DNA of 33,939 bases. Origin: Janthinobacterium violaceinigrum. Lineage in GTDB: Bacteria; Pseudomonadota; Gammaproteobacteria; Burkholderiales; Burkholderiaceae_D. The notes below the pieces were generated by a model. The model had not been told where the DNA came from, searched no databases, and was given only the letters and a program-made list of their open reading frames with translations. The translations under genes were made by a program, and so were the position numbers. The stretch lies in assembly GCF_009208555.1 (NCBI RefSeq), contig NZ_WFLI01000053.1:1-33939 (forward strand), given 5' to 3'. Below, piece by piece: positions 1 to 8,531 of the stretch (within the stretch, counting starts at the first letter, position 1; the number at the start of each line of letters is the position of its first letter).

Positions 1-1
1 G

Positions 2-172
2 CCGCCCAGTCCGGCCATGCCCATGCCGCGCGCGCCGCAAGCCATCGGCGCGTGCGACACGGGCGGTTGCCGCGATGCGGCCGGCGCGCGCTATAACGGC
101 CCGGGCAACGCCACGCTCGATGCCAACGGCCGCATCTGCCACCGCAACGGCGCCTTTATCCAGTGTTTTTAA
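2..172 (+). CDS. C-terminal fragment of an unrecognised Cys-containing protein
   Basis: An open frame runs in from the left edge and ends at the TAA at 170-172; the 5' end is outside the window. The visible 56 residues are rich in Pro, Ala and Gly, then form a short Cys/Gly domain with the segments ACDTGGC, RYNGPGNATLDANGRICHRN and a terminal QCF. The four Cys, the RYNG and the C-terminal C-x(n)-C spacing look like a small disulfide-bonded or conserved tail domain. From memory, similar tails occur on hypothetical proteins of Oxalobacteraceae, but I cannot assign a function. Codon use is typical of the window, with GC-rich third positions. No clear terminator follows. The coding call rests on frame, codon bias and the ordered Cys pattern. 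Confidence 0.55.
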   Translation, partial: PPSPAMPMPRAPQAIGACDTGGCRDAAGARYNGPGNATLDANGRICHRNGAFIQCF

Positions 173-240
173 CCCTGCCGTACGCCAGCGCTGCAAGTTT
201 TCGCTCGGTGGGCGCAAAAGTGGCTACAATTGTCGCCGAC

Positions 241-262
241 ATTACGTTTACGTAAACGTAAT
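241..262. promoter_or_regulatory. Perfect 22-bp palindrome, probable operator of the SDR gene
   Basis: The half-site ATTACGTTTAC (241-251) is followed at once by its exact reverse complement GTAAACGTAAT (252-262). A possible -10 box TACAAT lies at 225-230, so the palindrome would cover the transcription start region, as expected for a repressor site. The TTTACG/CGTAAA core resembles, from memory, operators of the MerR-family regulator LiuR of branched-chain amino acid and acyl-CoA catabolism. That would fit the downstream gene, but the regulator is not in this window. Confidence 0.6.
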
Positions 263-334
263 AGCGCGTAATGATGGCATCGTGCATCAACCATCAGGCG
301 CCGGGAACACGGCCCTTATCACTCAGGAGATTTC

Positions 335-1093
335 ATGCAGATTCAGGACAACGTATTCATCATCACGGGCGGCGCATCGGGCCTGGGCGCGGCCACGGCG
401 CGCATGCTGACGGCGGCGGGCGGCAAGGTCGTGCTGGCCGACGTACAGACGGAGGCGGGCCAGGCGCTGGCCGCTGAATTGAACGGCGCGTTCGTGCAGT
501 GCGACGTGACGTCGGAAGAAGACGGCATGGCCGTGGTGGCTGCGGCGACCAAGCTGGGCACCCTGCGCGGCCTGGTCAACTGCGCCGGCGTGGCGCCTGC
601 CGTGAAAACCGTGGGCAAGGATGGCCCGCATCCGCTGGCCCTGTTCCAGAAGGTCGTCAACATCAACCTGGTGGGCACCTTCAATATGTGCCGCCTGGCG
701 GCCGACGCCATGGCCAAGCAGGATGCGACGGCCGAAGGCGAGCGCGGCATCATCATCAACACGGCTTCCGTGGCGGCCTACGATGGCCAGATCGGCCAGG
801 CCGCGTATGCGTCGTCGAAGGCGGCCGTGGTGGGCCTGACCCTGCCGATGGCGCGCGACCTGTCGCGCAACGGCATCCGCGTGATGACGGTGGCGCCCGG
901 CATTTTCGAAACCCCCATGCTGCTGGGCATGCCGGCCGAAGTGCAGGATGCGCTGGGCAAGATGGTGCCGTTCCCTTCGCGCCTGGGCAAACCGGGCGAA
1001 TACGCGCAGCTGGTCAAGGCCATCGTGGAAAACGTCATGCTCAATGGCGAAACAATTAGATTGGACGGCGCCATCCGCATGCAGCCAAAATAA
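335..1093 (+). CDS. SDR-family 3-hydroxyacyl-CoA dehydrogenase (type 2, HSD10-like)
   Basis: A 252-residue short-chain dehydrogenase. The N-terminal Rossmann motif TGGASGLG (about residues 10-17), the acidic residue in VVLADV (NAD preference), NCAG and the catalytic triad Ser145, Tyr158, Lys162 are all present. Length and sequence resemble type-2 3-hydroxyacyl-CoA or 3-hydroxy-2-methylbutyryl-CoA dehydrogenase, including the GKDGPHPLALFQKVVNINLVGTF segment type and APGIFETPML. The family oxidises 3-hydroxyacyl-CoA with NAD+ in the cytoplasm, in isoleucine or fatty-acid breakdown. The start is fixed by AGGAGA at 325-330. The gene stands alone between the palindrome at 241-262 and the terminator at 1129-1165, so it is probably monocistronic and separately controlled. 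The exact substrate is inference; family membership is secure. Confidence 0.9.
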   Translation: MQIQDNVFIITGGASGLGAATARMLTAAGGKVVLADVQTEAGQALAAELNGAFVQCDVTSEEDGMAVVAAATKLGTLRGLVNCAGVAPAVKTVGKDGPHPLALFQKVVNINLVGTFNMCRLAADAMAKQDATAEGERGIIINTASVAAYDGQIGQAAYASSKAAVVGLTLPMARDLSRNGIRVMTVAPGIFETPMLLGMPAEVQDALGKMVPFPSRLGKPGEYAQLVKAIVENVMLNGETIRLDGAIRMQPK

Positions 1094-1128
1094 GCGCGGC
1101 GTGATTTGATGTAGGATACCCCCGTATG

Positions 1129-1165
1129 GGGCGTACAGCCTTGCCTGGCTGTGCGCCCTTTTTTT
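1129..1165 (+). terminator. Strong intrinsic terminator, directly before the ggt ribosome binding site
   Basis: The arms GGGCGTACAGCC (1129-1140) and GGCTGTGCGCCC (1147-1158) pair over 12 positions with one G-U, closing the loop TTGCCT. Seven T follow at 1159-1165. This ends the SDR transcript. The T-run stops only two bases before the Shine-Dalgarno of the next gene (1168-1173), so the hairpin could also act as an attenuator for ggt. Confidence 0.85.
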
Positions 1166-1177
1166 ATCGGAGAATCC

Positions 1178-2953
1178 ATGATCACATTGAAGCCGCTGGC
1201 CCTGAGCCTGACCTTGCTGGGGGCCCTGGCCGCCAGTCCCGTATTTGCCGAAGTGCCGCAGAAGGCACCGGAAATCGCCACCGCGTATGCGGAAAAATCG
1301 GGCTGGTCGGCGCAGAAATTCATGGTGGCCGCCGCCAATCCGCTGGCTGCCGATGCGGGCTACCAGATGCTGAAAAAGGGCGGCAGCGCCATCGATGCGG
1401 CCATTGCCACGCAGCTGGTGCTGACCCTGGTCGAGCCGCAGTCGTCGGGCATCGGCGGCGGCGCCTTCCTGCTGTACTCCACCGCCAAGGGCGTGCAGGC
1501 GTTCGACGGGCGCGAAACGGCGCCGGCCGCCGCCGATGAACACCTGTTCCAGAATGCGGACGGCAGCCCCGTCTCGCGCGCCACGGGCGTGGTGGGCGGG
1601 CGTTCCGTGGGCGCGCCGGGCGTGCTGCGCATGCTGGAACTGGCGCACAAGGAGCATGGCAAGCTGCCGTGGGCGACCCTGTTCGGCCCCGCCATCAAGC
1701 TGGCGCACGGCGGCTTTCCCGTCAGCCAGCGCCTTAACGGCTTGCTGAACTGGGACCAGGCCCTGAAGCGCGACCCCGTCGCCGCCGCGTATTTCTATGA
1801 CCAGGACGGCAAGGCCTGGCCCGTCGGCCATGTGCTGAAAAACCCGCAGCTGGCGCGCACCCTGCGCGAGATCGCCCGCGGCGGCGCCGACGCGTTTTAC
1901 AACGGCCGCATCGCGCGCGACATCGCCGCCAAGGTGGCGTCGCATCCGACCAATCCGGGCAAGCTGACGGCGCAGGACATTGCCGGCTACCGGGCCAAGG
2001 TGCGCGAACCCGTCTGCAGCGACTACAAGGCCTGGACCGTGTGCGGCATGCCGCCGCCATCGTCGGGCGGCATCGCCATCGCGCAGATGCTGGGCATGCT
2101 GGAAGTGAAGGATATCCGCCCGTATCCGCCCGTCGACGGCGTGCTCGATGCGCAAGCGATCCATTTGTTCTCGGAAGCGGGGCGCCTGGCCTACGCGGAC
2201 CGCAACCGCTACGTGGCCGACACGGACTTCGTGCCGCTGCCCGGCAAGGGCGTCGCCTCGATGCTCGATAAAACCTATCTGGCGCAGCGTGCCTCGCTGA
2301 TCGGCGACAAATCCATGGGCCGCGCCTTGCCCGGCACGCCGCCCGGCATGCAGGTGGCGTGGGGCATGGACAACGCCTTGCAGCGTCCGTCGACGTCGCA
2401 CCTGGTGGCCGTGGACGCGTTCGGCGGCGGCCTGTCGATGACCACCAGCGTGGAAGACGCGTTCGGCTCGCGCCAGATGGTCGACGGCTTCTTGCTGAAT
2501 AACCAGCTGACGGATTTCTCGTTCGATTCGCGCGATGCGGATGGCCCCATCGCCAACCGCGTCGAGGCGGGCAAGCGTCCGCGCAGTGCCATGTCGCCCA
2601 CCCTCGTGTTTGAAAAGGGCACGCACAAGCTGGTGCTGGCGACGGGGTCGCCGGGCGGCTCGTCCATCATCAATTACGTGGCCAAGGTCCTGGTCGGCAC
2701 CATGGACTGGGGCTTGAACGTGCAGCAAGCCATCAGCCTGCCGAATTTCGGCAGCCGCAACGGTCCGACGGAGCTGGAAAAGGGCCGCGCGCCGGCCGCC
2801 CAGGTCGAGGCATTGCAGGCGATGGGCCACGAAGTGCGCGTGATCGAGCAGAATTCCGGCCTGCAGGGCATCATGCGCCTGAATGCGCACGGCAAGGATT
2901 TCTGGTTTGGCGGCGCGGACCCGCGCCGTGAAGGCATGGTGCGTGGCGACTGA
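1178..2953 (+). CDS. ggt: Gamma-glutamyltransferase (periplasmic)
   Basis: A 591-residue proenzyme that transfers or hydrolyses the gamma-glutamyl group of glutathione and related peptides in the periplasm. I chose the ATG at 1178, with CGGAGA at 1168-1173; an upstream GTG at 1151 lies inside the terminator. A signal peptide of about 23 residues ends at VFA. The self-cleaving nucleophile is predicted as Thr406 in PSTSHLVAVD, matching the TTHYSVVD site of E. coli Ggt, so the small subunit would start there. LLNNQLTDFS and the oxyanion-loop motif GSPGGSSIINY follow as in the family. Length is close to the E. coli enzyme (580). The position behind a terminator is odd, because no clear promoter lies between the T-run and the start codon. 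A GGT-type cephalosporin acylase is possible but less likely. Confidence 0.93.
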   Translation: MITLKPLALSLTLLGALAASPVFAEVPQKAPEIATAYAEKSGWSAQKFMVAAANPLAADAGYQMLKKGGSAIDAAIATQLVLTLVEPQSSGIGGGAFLLYSTAKGVQAFDGRETAPAAADEHLFQNADGSPVSRATGVVGGRSVGAPGVLRMLELAHKEHGKLPWATLFGPAIKLAHGGFPVSQRLNGLLNWDQALKRDPVAAAYFYDQDGKAWPVGHVLKNPQLARTLREIARGGADAFYNGRIARDIAAKVASHPTNPGKLTAQDIAGYRAKVREPVCSDYKAWTVCGMPPPSSGGIAIAQMLGMLEVKDIRPYPPVDGVLDAQAIHLFSEAGRLAYADRNRYVADTDFVPLPGKGVASMLDKTYLAQRASLIGDKSMGRALPGTPPGMQVAWGMDNALQRPSTSHLVAVDAFGGGLSMTTSVEDAFGSRQMVDGFLLNNQLTDFSFDSRDADGPIANRVEAGKRPRSAMSPTLVFEKGTHKLVLATGSPGGSSIINYVAKVLVGTMDWGLNVQQAISLPNFGSRNGPTELEKGRAPAAQVEALQAMGHEVRVIEQNSGLQGIMRLNAHGKDFWFGGADPRREGMVRGD

Positions 2954-2992
2954 AATTTCCACAAAGCATCAAGACCCTGCTAATCTGCCGGC

Positions 2993-4162
2993 ATGGGAAT
3001 GCAAAATAAAACAGGCTTGATACTGACGGGAGGGGGCGCCCGTGCCGCCTACCAGGTGGGCGTGCTGCAGGCGATTTCGGCGATCCTGTGGGAAGCGGGC
3101 TGGGCGCCGGCGCGCAATCCGTTCGACATCATCTGCGGCACCTCGGCCGGCGCCATCAATGCCACGGCGCTGGCCTGCCGTGCCGACAACTTCGGCGAAG
3201 GCGTGCAAAAGCTGCTCGACGTGTGGCAGCACATCGAGGTCGAACAGGTCTACCGCGCCGATTCGCTGGGCGTGATCCGTTCGGGCGCGCGCTGGCTGTC
3301 GCTGCTGTCGTTCGGCTGGCTGCTGCGCCAATGGCATGCGTCGCCGCCCAGTTCCCTGCTCGACAATACCCCGCTGGTCAGCCTGCTGCACCGCATGCTC
3401 GACCTGCCGCGCCTGGACGCGGCCCTGGCCGACGGCCTGCTGCATGCGCTGGCCGTGACGGCGTCGTCGTACTCGGGCAGCCGCCACATGACGTTTTACC
3501 AGACGGCCGAGGACATCGCGCCGTGGGTGCGCACGCAGCGCCTGGCCTTGCCCGACCAGATCGGCGTGGAACACTTGCTGGCTTCGGCCGCCATCCCCTT
3601 CATCTTTCCCGCCGTGCCCCTGTACGTGGGCGGCCAGCGCGAGTACTGCGGCGACGGGTCGATGCGCCAGCTGGCGCCGATTTCGCCGGCCATCCACCTG
3701 GGCGCGAACAAGGTGCTGGTGGTGGGTGCAGGACGCATGACGGAACCGGCGCCCGCCGCGTCCGAAGCGGCGCGCTACCCCAGCCTGGCGCAGATCGCCG
3801 GCCATGCGCTGTCGTCGATCTTCCTCGACGGCCTGGCCGTCGACATCGAGCGCCTGAACCGCATCAACCTGACCTTGTCGATGCTGCCGCCCGAATTGCT
3901 GGGCAAGACGGCCTTGCGGCCCGTGGAATTGCTGGTCATCGCGCCATCCGAGCGGCTCGACGCCATCGCCAGCCGGCATATCGGCAGTTTGCCCCGTCCC
4001 ATCCGCACCATGTTGTCGGGCATCGGCGCCGCCGAAGCGCGCGGCGCGGCGCTGGCATCGTATTTATTGTTCGAATCGACGTATACTAACGAGCTGATCC
4101 GTCTTGGACAGCGCGATACGCAGGCCCGCAAGGACGATGTACTGGCGTTTTTTGGTTCTTGA
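2993..4162 (+). CDS. Patatin-like phospholipase
   Basis: A 389-residue protein of the patatin family, which hydrolyses acyl esters of phospholipids with a Ser-Asp dyad. The Gly-rich oxyanion loop TGGGARAAYQVGVL is at the N-terminus, the nucleophile elbow GTSAG has Ser51, and the catalytic Asp221 lies in GDGSMRQ. There is no signal peptide, so it is cytoplasmic or membrane-attached. The C-terminal third has no motif I recognise. The start may be ATG 2993 or ATG 2999, two codons later; neither has a good Shine-Dalgarno. The gene lies 39 bp after ggt on the same strand and may be co-transcribed with it, though no functional link is evident. Family assignment is firm; the natural lipid substrate is unknown. 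Confidence 0.88.
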   Translation: MGMQNKTGLILTGGGARAAYQVGVLQAISAILWEAGWAPARNPFDIICGTSAGAINATALACRADNFGEGVQKLLDVWQHIEVEQVYRADSLGVIRSGARWLSLLSFGWLLRQWHASPPSSLLDNTPLVSLLHRMLDLPRLDAALADGLLHALAVTASSYSGSRHMTFYQTAEDIAPWVRTQRLALPDQIGVEHLLASAAIPFIFPAVPLYVGGQREYCGDGSMRQLAPISPAIHLGANKVLVVGAGRMTEPAPAASEAARYPSLAQIAGHALSSIFLDGLAVDIERLNRINLTLSMLPPELLGKTALRPVELLVIAPSERLDAIASRHIGSLPRPIRTMLSGIGAAEARGAALASYLLFESTYTNELIRLGQRDTQARKDDVLAFFGS

Positions 4163-4170
4163 GACGGCCC

Positions 4171-4203
4171 CCGGCACAGTAGCCGGAGTTTTCGCGTTTT
4201 TTT
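4171..4203 (+). terminator. Weak possible terminator after the phospholipase gene
   Basis: The short stem CCGGC (4171-4175) / GCCGG (4182-4186) with loop ACAGTA is followed by two T-runs at 4189-4192 and 4197-4203. Stem and T-run are not adjacent, so termination would be partial. The next start codon follows 12 bp later. Confidence 0.35.
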
Positions 4204-4215
4204 GACAGGACGATT

Positions 4216-7200
4216 GTGCAGGTATTTCGACGTGTTCATGATGTTGCCTTACTGCTAATTTTGCTGCTGGGCGGTGCCGCCGCGGCAGCGCCTGCGCCCA
4301 CCTTGCGTTTCGACCAGCTCAGCGTCGACCAGGGCCTGGCGCAGGAATCGGTGCTGGCCATCGCCCAGGACCGGCAGGGCTATATGTGGTTCGGCAGTCA
4401 GTCCGGCCTGAGCCGCTACGATGGCTACCGCATGGTCGTCTACAAGAATGTCGAGGGCGACAAGACCAGCCTGGCCGACAACTGGGTCGGCGAACTGCAC
4501 GTCGATAGCCAGGGCCAGCTGTGGGTGGGCACCGACAACGGCCTGGACCGCTTCGACGCGGCCAGCCAGACCTTCATCCACTACGTGCCGGCCGAAAAGA
4601 GCAAGCGCGGCAACGGCAACCGGCATATCCATGCCATTGTCGACGATGGCGCGCGCGGGTTCTGGATCGCCACCTCGGACGGTTTGCAGCATTTCGATCC
4701 CGCCACGGGCACCTTCCGCACCTGGCACCATGAAGAAGGCAATCCGCACAGCCTGGGCGACAATGAAATCAAGGCGCTGGTGCTGGACGGGCAAAAGCGC
4801 CTGTGGATCGGCACGGTCACGGGCCTGGACATGCTGGCCCCGGGCAGCGACCGCTTCGAGCATTTCGCCGTCGATGCGGCGCCCGGCTCGAAGTACAACG
4901 TGATCCAGGCGCTGCTGGTCGACCGCCAGCAGAACCTGTGGATAGGCACGATGGCCGGCGCCGAGCGCTGGCGCCTGGGCGGCGCGGGCGAAGCGCCCCA
5001 GTCGCGCCTGCGCCTCAGTGAAAAACAGGGCTTTTCCGCCATCCGCGTCGCCAGCCTGTACCAGGATGTCGACGCCACTGTCTGGCTGGGCAGCAATGCC
5101 GACGGCCTGTTCCGCTGGCAGCCCGGGAGCGACACCTTCCTGCAGTACCGCCACCAGACGGGCGACAAGTTCAGCGTCGCCGACAACCAGCTGTCGTCGC
5201 TGTACCGCGACCGCGCGGGCACGTTCTGGGTCGGTTCCTGGTACAACGGCGTGAGCCGCGTGGACCTGGGCAGCGGCGGCTTTTCGCGCATGGCGCGCGC
5301 ACCCGGCGATGTGGGCGCCCTGGCGGACAAGAAAGTGCGCGCCGTGGCCGACGCGGGCAATGGCAAGCTGTGGCTGGCCACCAAGGCGGGCCTGAAACTG
5401 TACGACACGCGCGACGGCAGCTCGCGCGTGTTCGACCTGCGCAGTTCGCCCGGCATGTCGCGCGACGAGCAGGTCACCACCCTGTACAAGGCGCCGGACG
5501 GCACTCTGTGGGTGGGCGGCTCGACGGGCTTGCACCGCTTCGACCCGGCACTGGGGCGCTTCTTCACCATGCGCTTTGCCGCCGGCGACCCGAACAGCGA
5601 CACCATCCGCAATGTCGTGAGCGACCGCAGCGGCATGCTGTGGGTCTCGACGCGGGGCGGCGTGCACCGCTTCGACCCCGCCAGCCAGCGCTTTACCACC
5701 TACCGCCACGATCCGGCCGATCCGAACAGCCTGTCCGACAACATGGTGCGGCCCGTGCTGGAAGACGGCAAGGGGCAGCTGTGGATAGGCTCCTTCCATG
5801 GCCTGGACTTGCTGGACCGCGCCAGCGGCCGCTTCCGGCATTTCCGCCACGATCCGCAAAATCCCCATAGCCTCAGCCACGACGAGGTGCACTACCTGCA
5901 CGAGGACAAGCGCGGCGTGCTGTGGGTGGGCACGGCCAATGGCCTGAACCGCATGGACGTCGATGCGAAGGGCGAGATCCGCTTCCGCCGCTTCGTGCGC
6001 AAGGATGGCATGGCCGACGATGCCGTCGCCAGCATCCTCGGCGATGACAACGAGCAGCTGTGGCTGAGCACGAACAGCGGCATCACGCGGCTCGACATGC
6101 GCAGCGGCTTGTTCCGCAACTACGACAGCGCCGATGGCACCGTGGAAGGCTCGTACTTCGATGGCGCGGCCCTGCGCGCGTCGGACGGGACCATGTACTT
6201 CGGCGGCTTCAACGGCATGACGGCGTTCGTGCCCCAGGATATCCACGACAACCGCGTGCCGCCGCTGGTGGCCGTCACGGAACTGCAGATATTCAACAAG
6301 CCCGTGGCCATCGGCCGCGGCGAGTTCGCGCACGTGCTCAAGACGGCGATCGACCATACGCGCAACCTGGTGCTGACCAGCCGCGAAAGCGTCTTTTCGC
6401 TGGAATTCGCGGCCCTGCATTTCGCCGCGCCCCAGCGCAATATGTTCGCCTACCGGCTCGAAGGCTTCGACCAGGACTGGGTCATGACGGATGCGGGGCG
6501 GCGCTTCGCCACCTACACCAACCTCGATGCCGGCAATTACGTGTTTCGCGTCAAGGCGGCCAACAAGGACGGCGTGTGGAACGAGAGCGGCGCCACCCTG
6601 GCCATCACGATCCTGCCGCCGTTCTGGAAAACCTGGTGGTTCCGCACCCTGATGGCGGCGCTGCTGCTGGGCGCCGTGTATGGCGCCTACCGCCAGCGCG
6701 TGCGCGCGCTGCGGCGCCAGCAGAACGAACTGGAAGAGCTGGTCAGCGAACGCACGGCCGAGTTGCAGAGCAAGGAAATCGAAGTGCTGGCCCAGTCGGA
6801 AAAGCTGGCCCAGGTCAACAGCAGCCTGACGAAAAACGAGGAAAGCCTGCGCCAGGCCAAGCGCAAGGCCGAGGATGCGACGCGCCAGAAGTCGGAATTT
6901 TTGGCCAACATGAGCCACGAAATGCGCACGCCGCTGGCCGGCGTGATCGGCATGCTGGGCTTTGCCCTGCGCGACGAGCAGCTGCACGACGCGACGCGCG
7001 AGCAGATCCTGCGCGGCCAGGCCAATGCCCAGTCGCTGCTGGTGATCATCAATGACTTGCTCGATTTTTCCAAGATCGAGGCGGGCAAACTGAGTATTGA
7101 AAACATCGACTTCGCGCTCGGTGCGGCGATCGAGACGGTCGTCAGCCTGTTCGAGGAACAGGCAGCCGCGCGCAGCATCGGTTTCTCCATCGATTTCGCG

Positions 7201-8445
7201 CCCGACCTGCCGCCGTTTGTTGTGGGCGATCCCACCCGTTTGCGCCAGGTGCTGGTCAACCTGGTGGGCAATGCCTTCAAGTTCACCCAGCGCGGCGGCG
7301 TCAGCGTGAGCGTCGAGCGGGCCGGCATGGCCAGCGGCAGCGGCGGGCGCAAGGTCAGCCTGATCCGCTTTACGGTCAGCGACAGCGGCATCGGCATTGA
7401 TGCCGATGCGATGGCGCGCCTGTTCCAGAAGTTCGAGCAGGCCGACGCCAGCACCACGCGGCGCTACGGCGGCACGGGGCTGGGCCTGGCCATCTGCCGC
7501 CAGCTGGTCGAACTGATGGATGGCGAGATCGAAGTGGCCAGCACGCCGGGGCAGGGCAGCACCTTTGCCTTCACCTTGCCGCTGGCCGATGGCGTGGCGC
7601 CGCCGCTGGTGCCGCAGGTGGCGCTGGCGCCGCACAGCCACCAGCTGCGCGTGCTGTGCGCGGAAGACTTCCCCACCAACCAGATCATCATCCGCGTCAT
7701 GCTCGAGGAACTGGGGCACCGGGTCGACGTGGTGGCCAACGGCGCGCTGGCGGTGGCCGCCTGCGTGCATACGCGCTATGACCTGATCCTGATGGACGGG
7801 CGCATGCCGGAGATGGATGGGGCGACGGCGACGCGATTGATCCGCGTGGGCGGCTGGCCGGACCAGCCCGTGCGCGACCAGGAACTGATGATCGTGGCCC
7901 TGACGGCGAATGCCAGCGAAGAGGACCGCAGCCGCTACCTGGGTGTCGGCATGGATGATTTCCTCAGCAAGCCAGTGGACGAGGCGGCGCTGCATGGCTT
8001 GCTGGCGCGCGCCATCGAGCGCCAGTTGCAGCGCGGTTTCATGCTGCCGCGCATGCCGACCAACGTGCCGCGCGGCGCAGCGCGGGGGCAGGCCGAACTC
8101 GATGCCCTGTTCGGCATCGCGCCGGCCATCCCCGCCCCGGCGCCTTCCCCGTCCGGCCGCAGCGGCGAACTGCAGCGGCGCATCCGCGTCGCCTTCGTCG
8201 CCGACCTGGAGGGGCGCCTGCGTGAACTCGACGCAGCGCTGGCGGCGCAGGACAAGGACGGCGCCGGGCGCCTGCTGCACGGCTTGAAGGGCAGCGCCGC
8301 GTATCTCGATGAAACGCAGCTGCACATGCTGTGCACGGAACTGGAGGAGGCGGCGGACGGCGGGCGCTGGACCCAGGTGGCCTTGCATTTGCCCCAATTG
8401 CGCGCACTGTTGACGCAAATAGCCGTTTCGGACAAGGAAATGTAA
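4216..8445 (+). CDS. Hybrid sensor histidine kinase with two seven-bladed propellers, receiver and Hpt
   Basis: A 1409-residue one-protein phosphorelay. The start is GTG at 4216 with AGGA at 4207-4210; no in-frame ATG is nearby. After a signal peptide or anchor (LLLILLLGGAAAAA) come 14 blade motifs of the WxGTxxGLxRFD type, enough for two seven-bladed periplasmic Reg_prop domains (about residues 30-690). A Y_Y_Y domain follows (about 740-800; YRLEGFDQDW), then a membrane helix (806-825), a coiled coil, HisKA with His901 (SHEMRTP), HATPase (VNLVGNAFKFT near 1010 and GTGLGLAI), a receiver with Asp1194 (LMDGRMPEMDG) and an Hpt with His1355 (LLHGLKGSAAYL). The architecture is that of hybrid two-component systems that sense external ligands, often carbohydrates; the ligand here is unknown. 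The response regulator downstream is the likely partner. All phospho-acceptor residues are intact. Confidence 0.93.
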   Translation: MQVFRRVHDVALLLILLLGGAAAAAPAPTLRFDQLSVDQGLAQESVLAIAQDRQGYMWFGSQSGLSRYDGYRMVVYKNVEGDKTSLADNWVGELHVDSQGQLWVGTDNGLDRFDAASQTFIHYVPAEKSKRGNGNRHIHAIVDDGARGFWIATSDGLQHFDPATGTFRTWHHEEGNPHSLGDNEIKALVLDGQKRLWIGTVTGLDMLAPGSDRFEHFAVDAAPGSKYNVIQALLVDRQQNLWIGTMAGAERWRLGGAGEAPQSRLRLSEKQGFSAIRVASLYQDVDATVWLGSNADGLFRWQPGSDTFLQYRHQTGDKFSVADNQLSSLYRDRAGTFWVGSWYNGVSRVDLGSGGFSRMARAPGDVGALADKKVRAVADAGNGKLWLATKAGLKLYDTRDGSSRVFDLRSSPGMSRDEQVTTLYKAPDGTLWVGGSTGLHRFDPALGRFFTMRFAAGDPNSDTIRNVVSDRSGMLWVSTRGGVHRFDPASQRFTTYRHDPADPNSLSDNMVRPVLEDGKGQLWIGSFHGLDLLDRASGRFRHFRHDPQNPHSLSHDEVHYLHEDKRGVLWVGTANGLNRMDVDAKGEIRFRRFVRKDGMADDAVASILGDDNEQLWLSTNSGITRLDMRSGLFRNYDSADGTVEGSYFDGAALRASDGTMYFGGFNGMTAFVPQDIHDNRVPPLVAVTELQIFNKPVAIGRGEFAHVLKTAIDHTRNLVLTSRESVFSLEFAALHFAAPQRNMFAYRLEGFDQDWVMTDAGRRFATYTNLDAGNYVFRVKAANKDGVWNESGATLAITILPPFWKTWWFRTLMAALLLGAVYGAYRQRVRALRRQQNELEELVSERTAELQSKEIEVLAQSEKLAQVNSSLTKNEESLRQAKRKAEDATRQKSEFLANMSHEMRTPLAGVIGMLGFALRDEQLHDATREQILRGQANAQSLLVIINDLLDFSKIEAGKLSIENIDFALGAAIETVVSLFEEQAAARSIGFSIDFAPDLPPFVVGDPTRLRQVLVNLVGNAFKFTQRGGVSVSVERAGMASGSGGRKVSLIRFTVSDSGIGIDADAMARLFQKFEQADASTTRRYGGTGLGLAICRQLVELMDGEIEVASTPGQGSTFAFTLPLADGVAPPLVPQVALAPHSHQLRVLCAEDFPTNQIIIRVMLEELGHRVDVVANGALAVAACVHTRYDLILMDGRMPEMDGATATRLIRVGGWPDQPVRDQELMIVALTANASEEDRSRYLGVGMDDFLSKPVDEAALHGLLARAIERQLQRGFMLPRMPTNVPRGAARGQAELDALFGIAPAIPAPAPSPSGRSGELQRRIRVAFVADLEGRLRELDAALAAQDKDGAGRLLHGLKGSAAYLDETQLHMLCTELEEAADGGRWTQVALHLPQLRALLTQIAVSDKEM

Positions 8446-8531
8446 AATAGGCAATGCCGGCCATGGAGCGCGCGGCGAAACTGGGTAGAATACGGCCAGG
8501 CGCCCTGATGCTGCCGGCAATGGAGAAAGCA

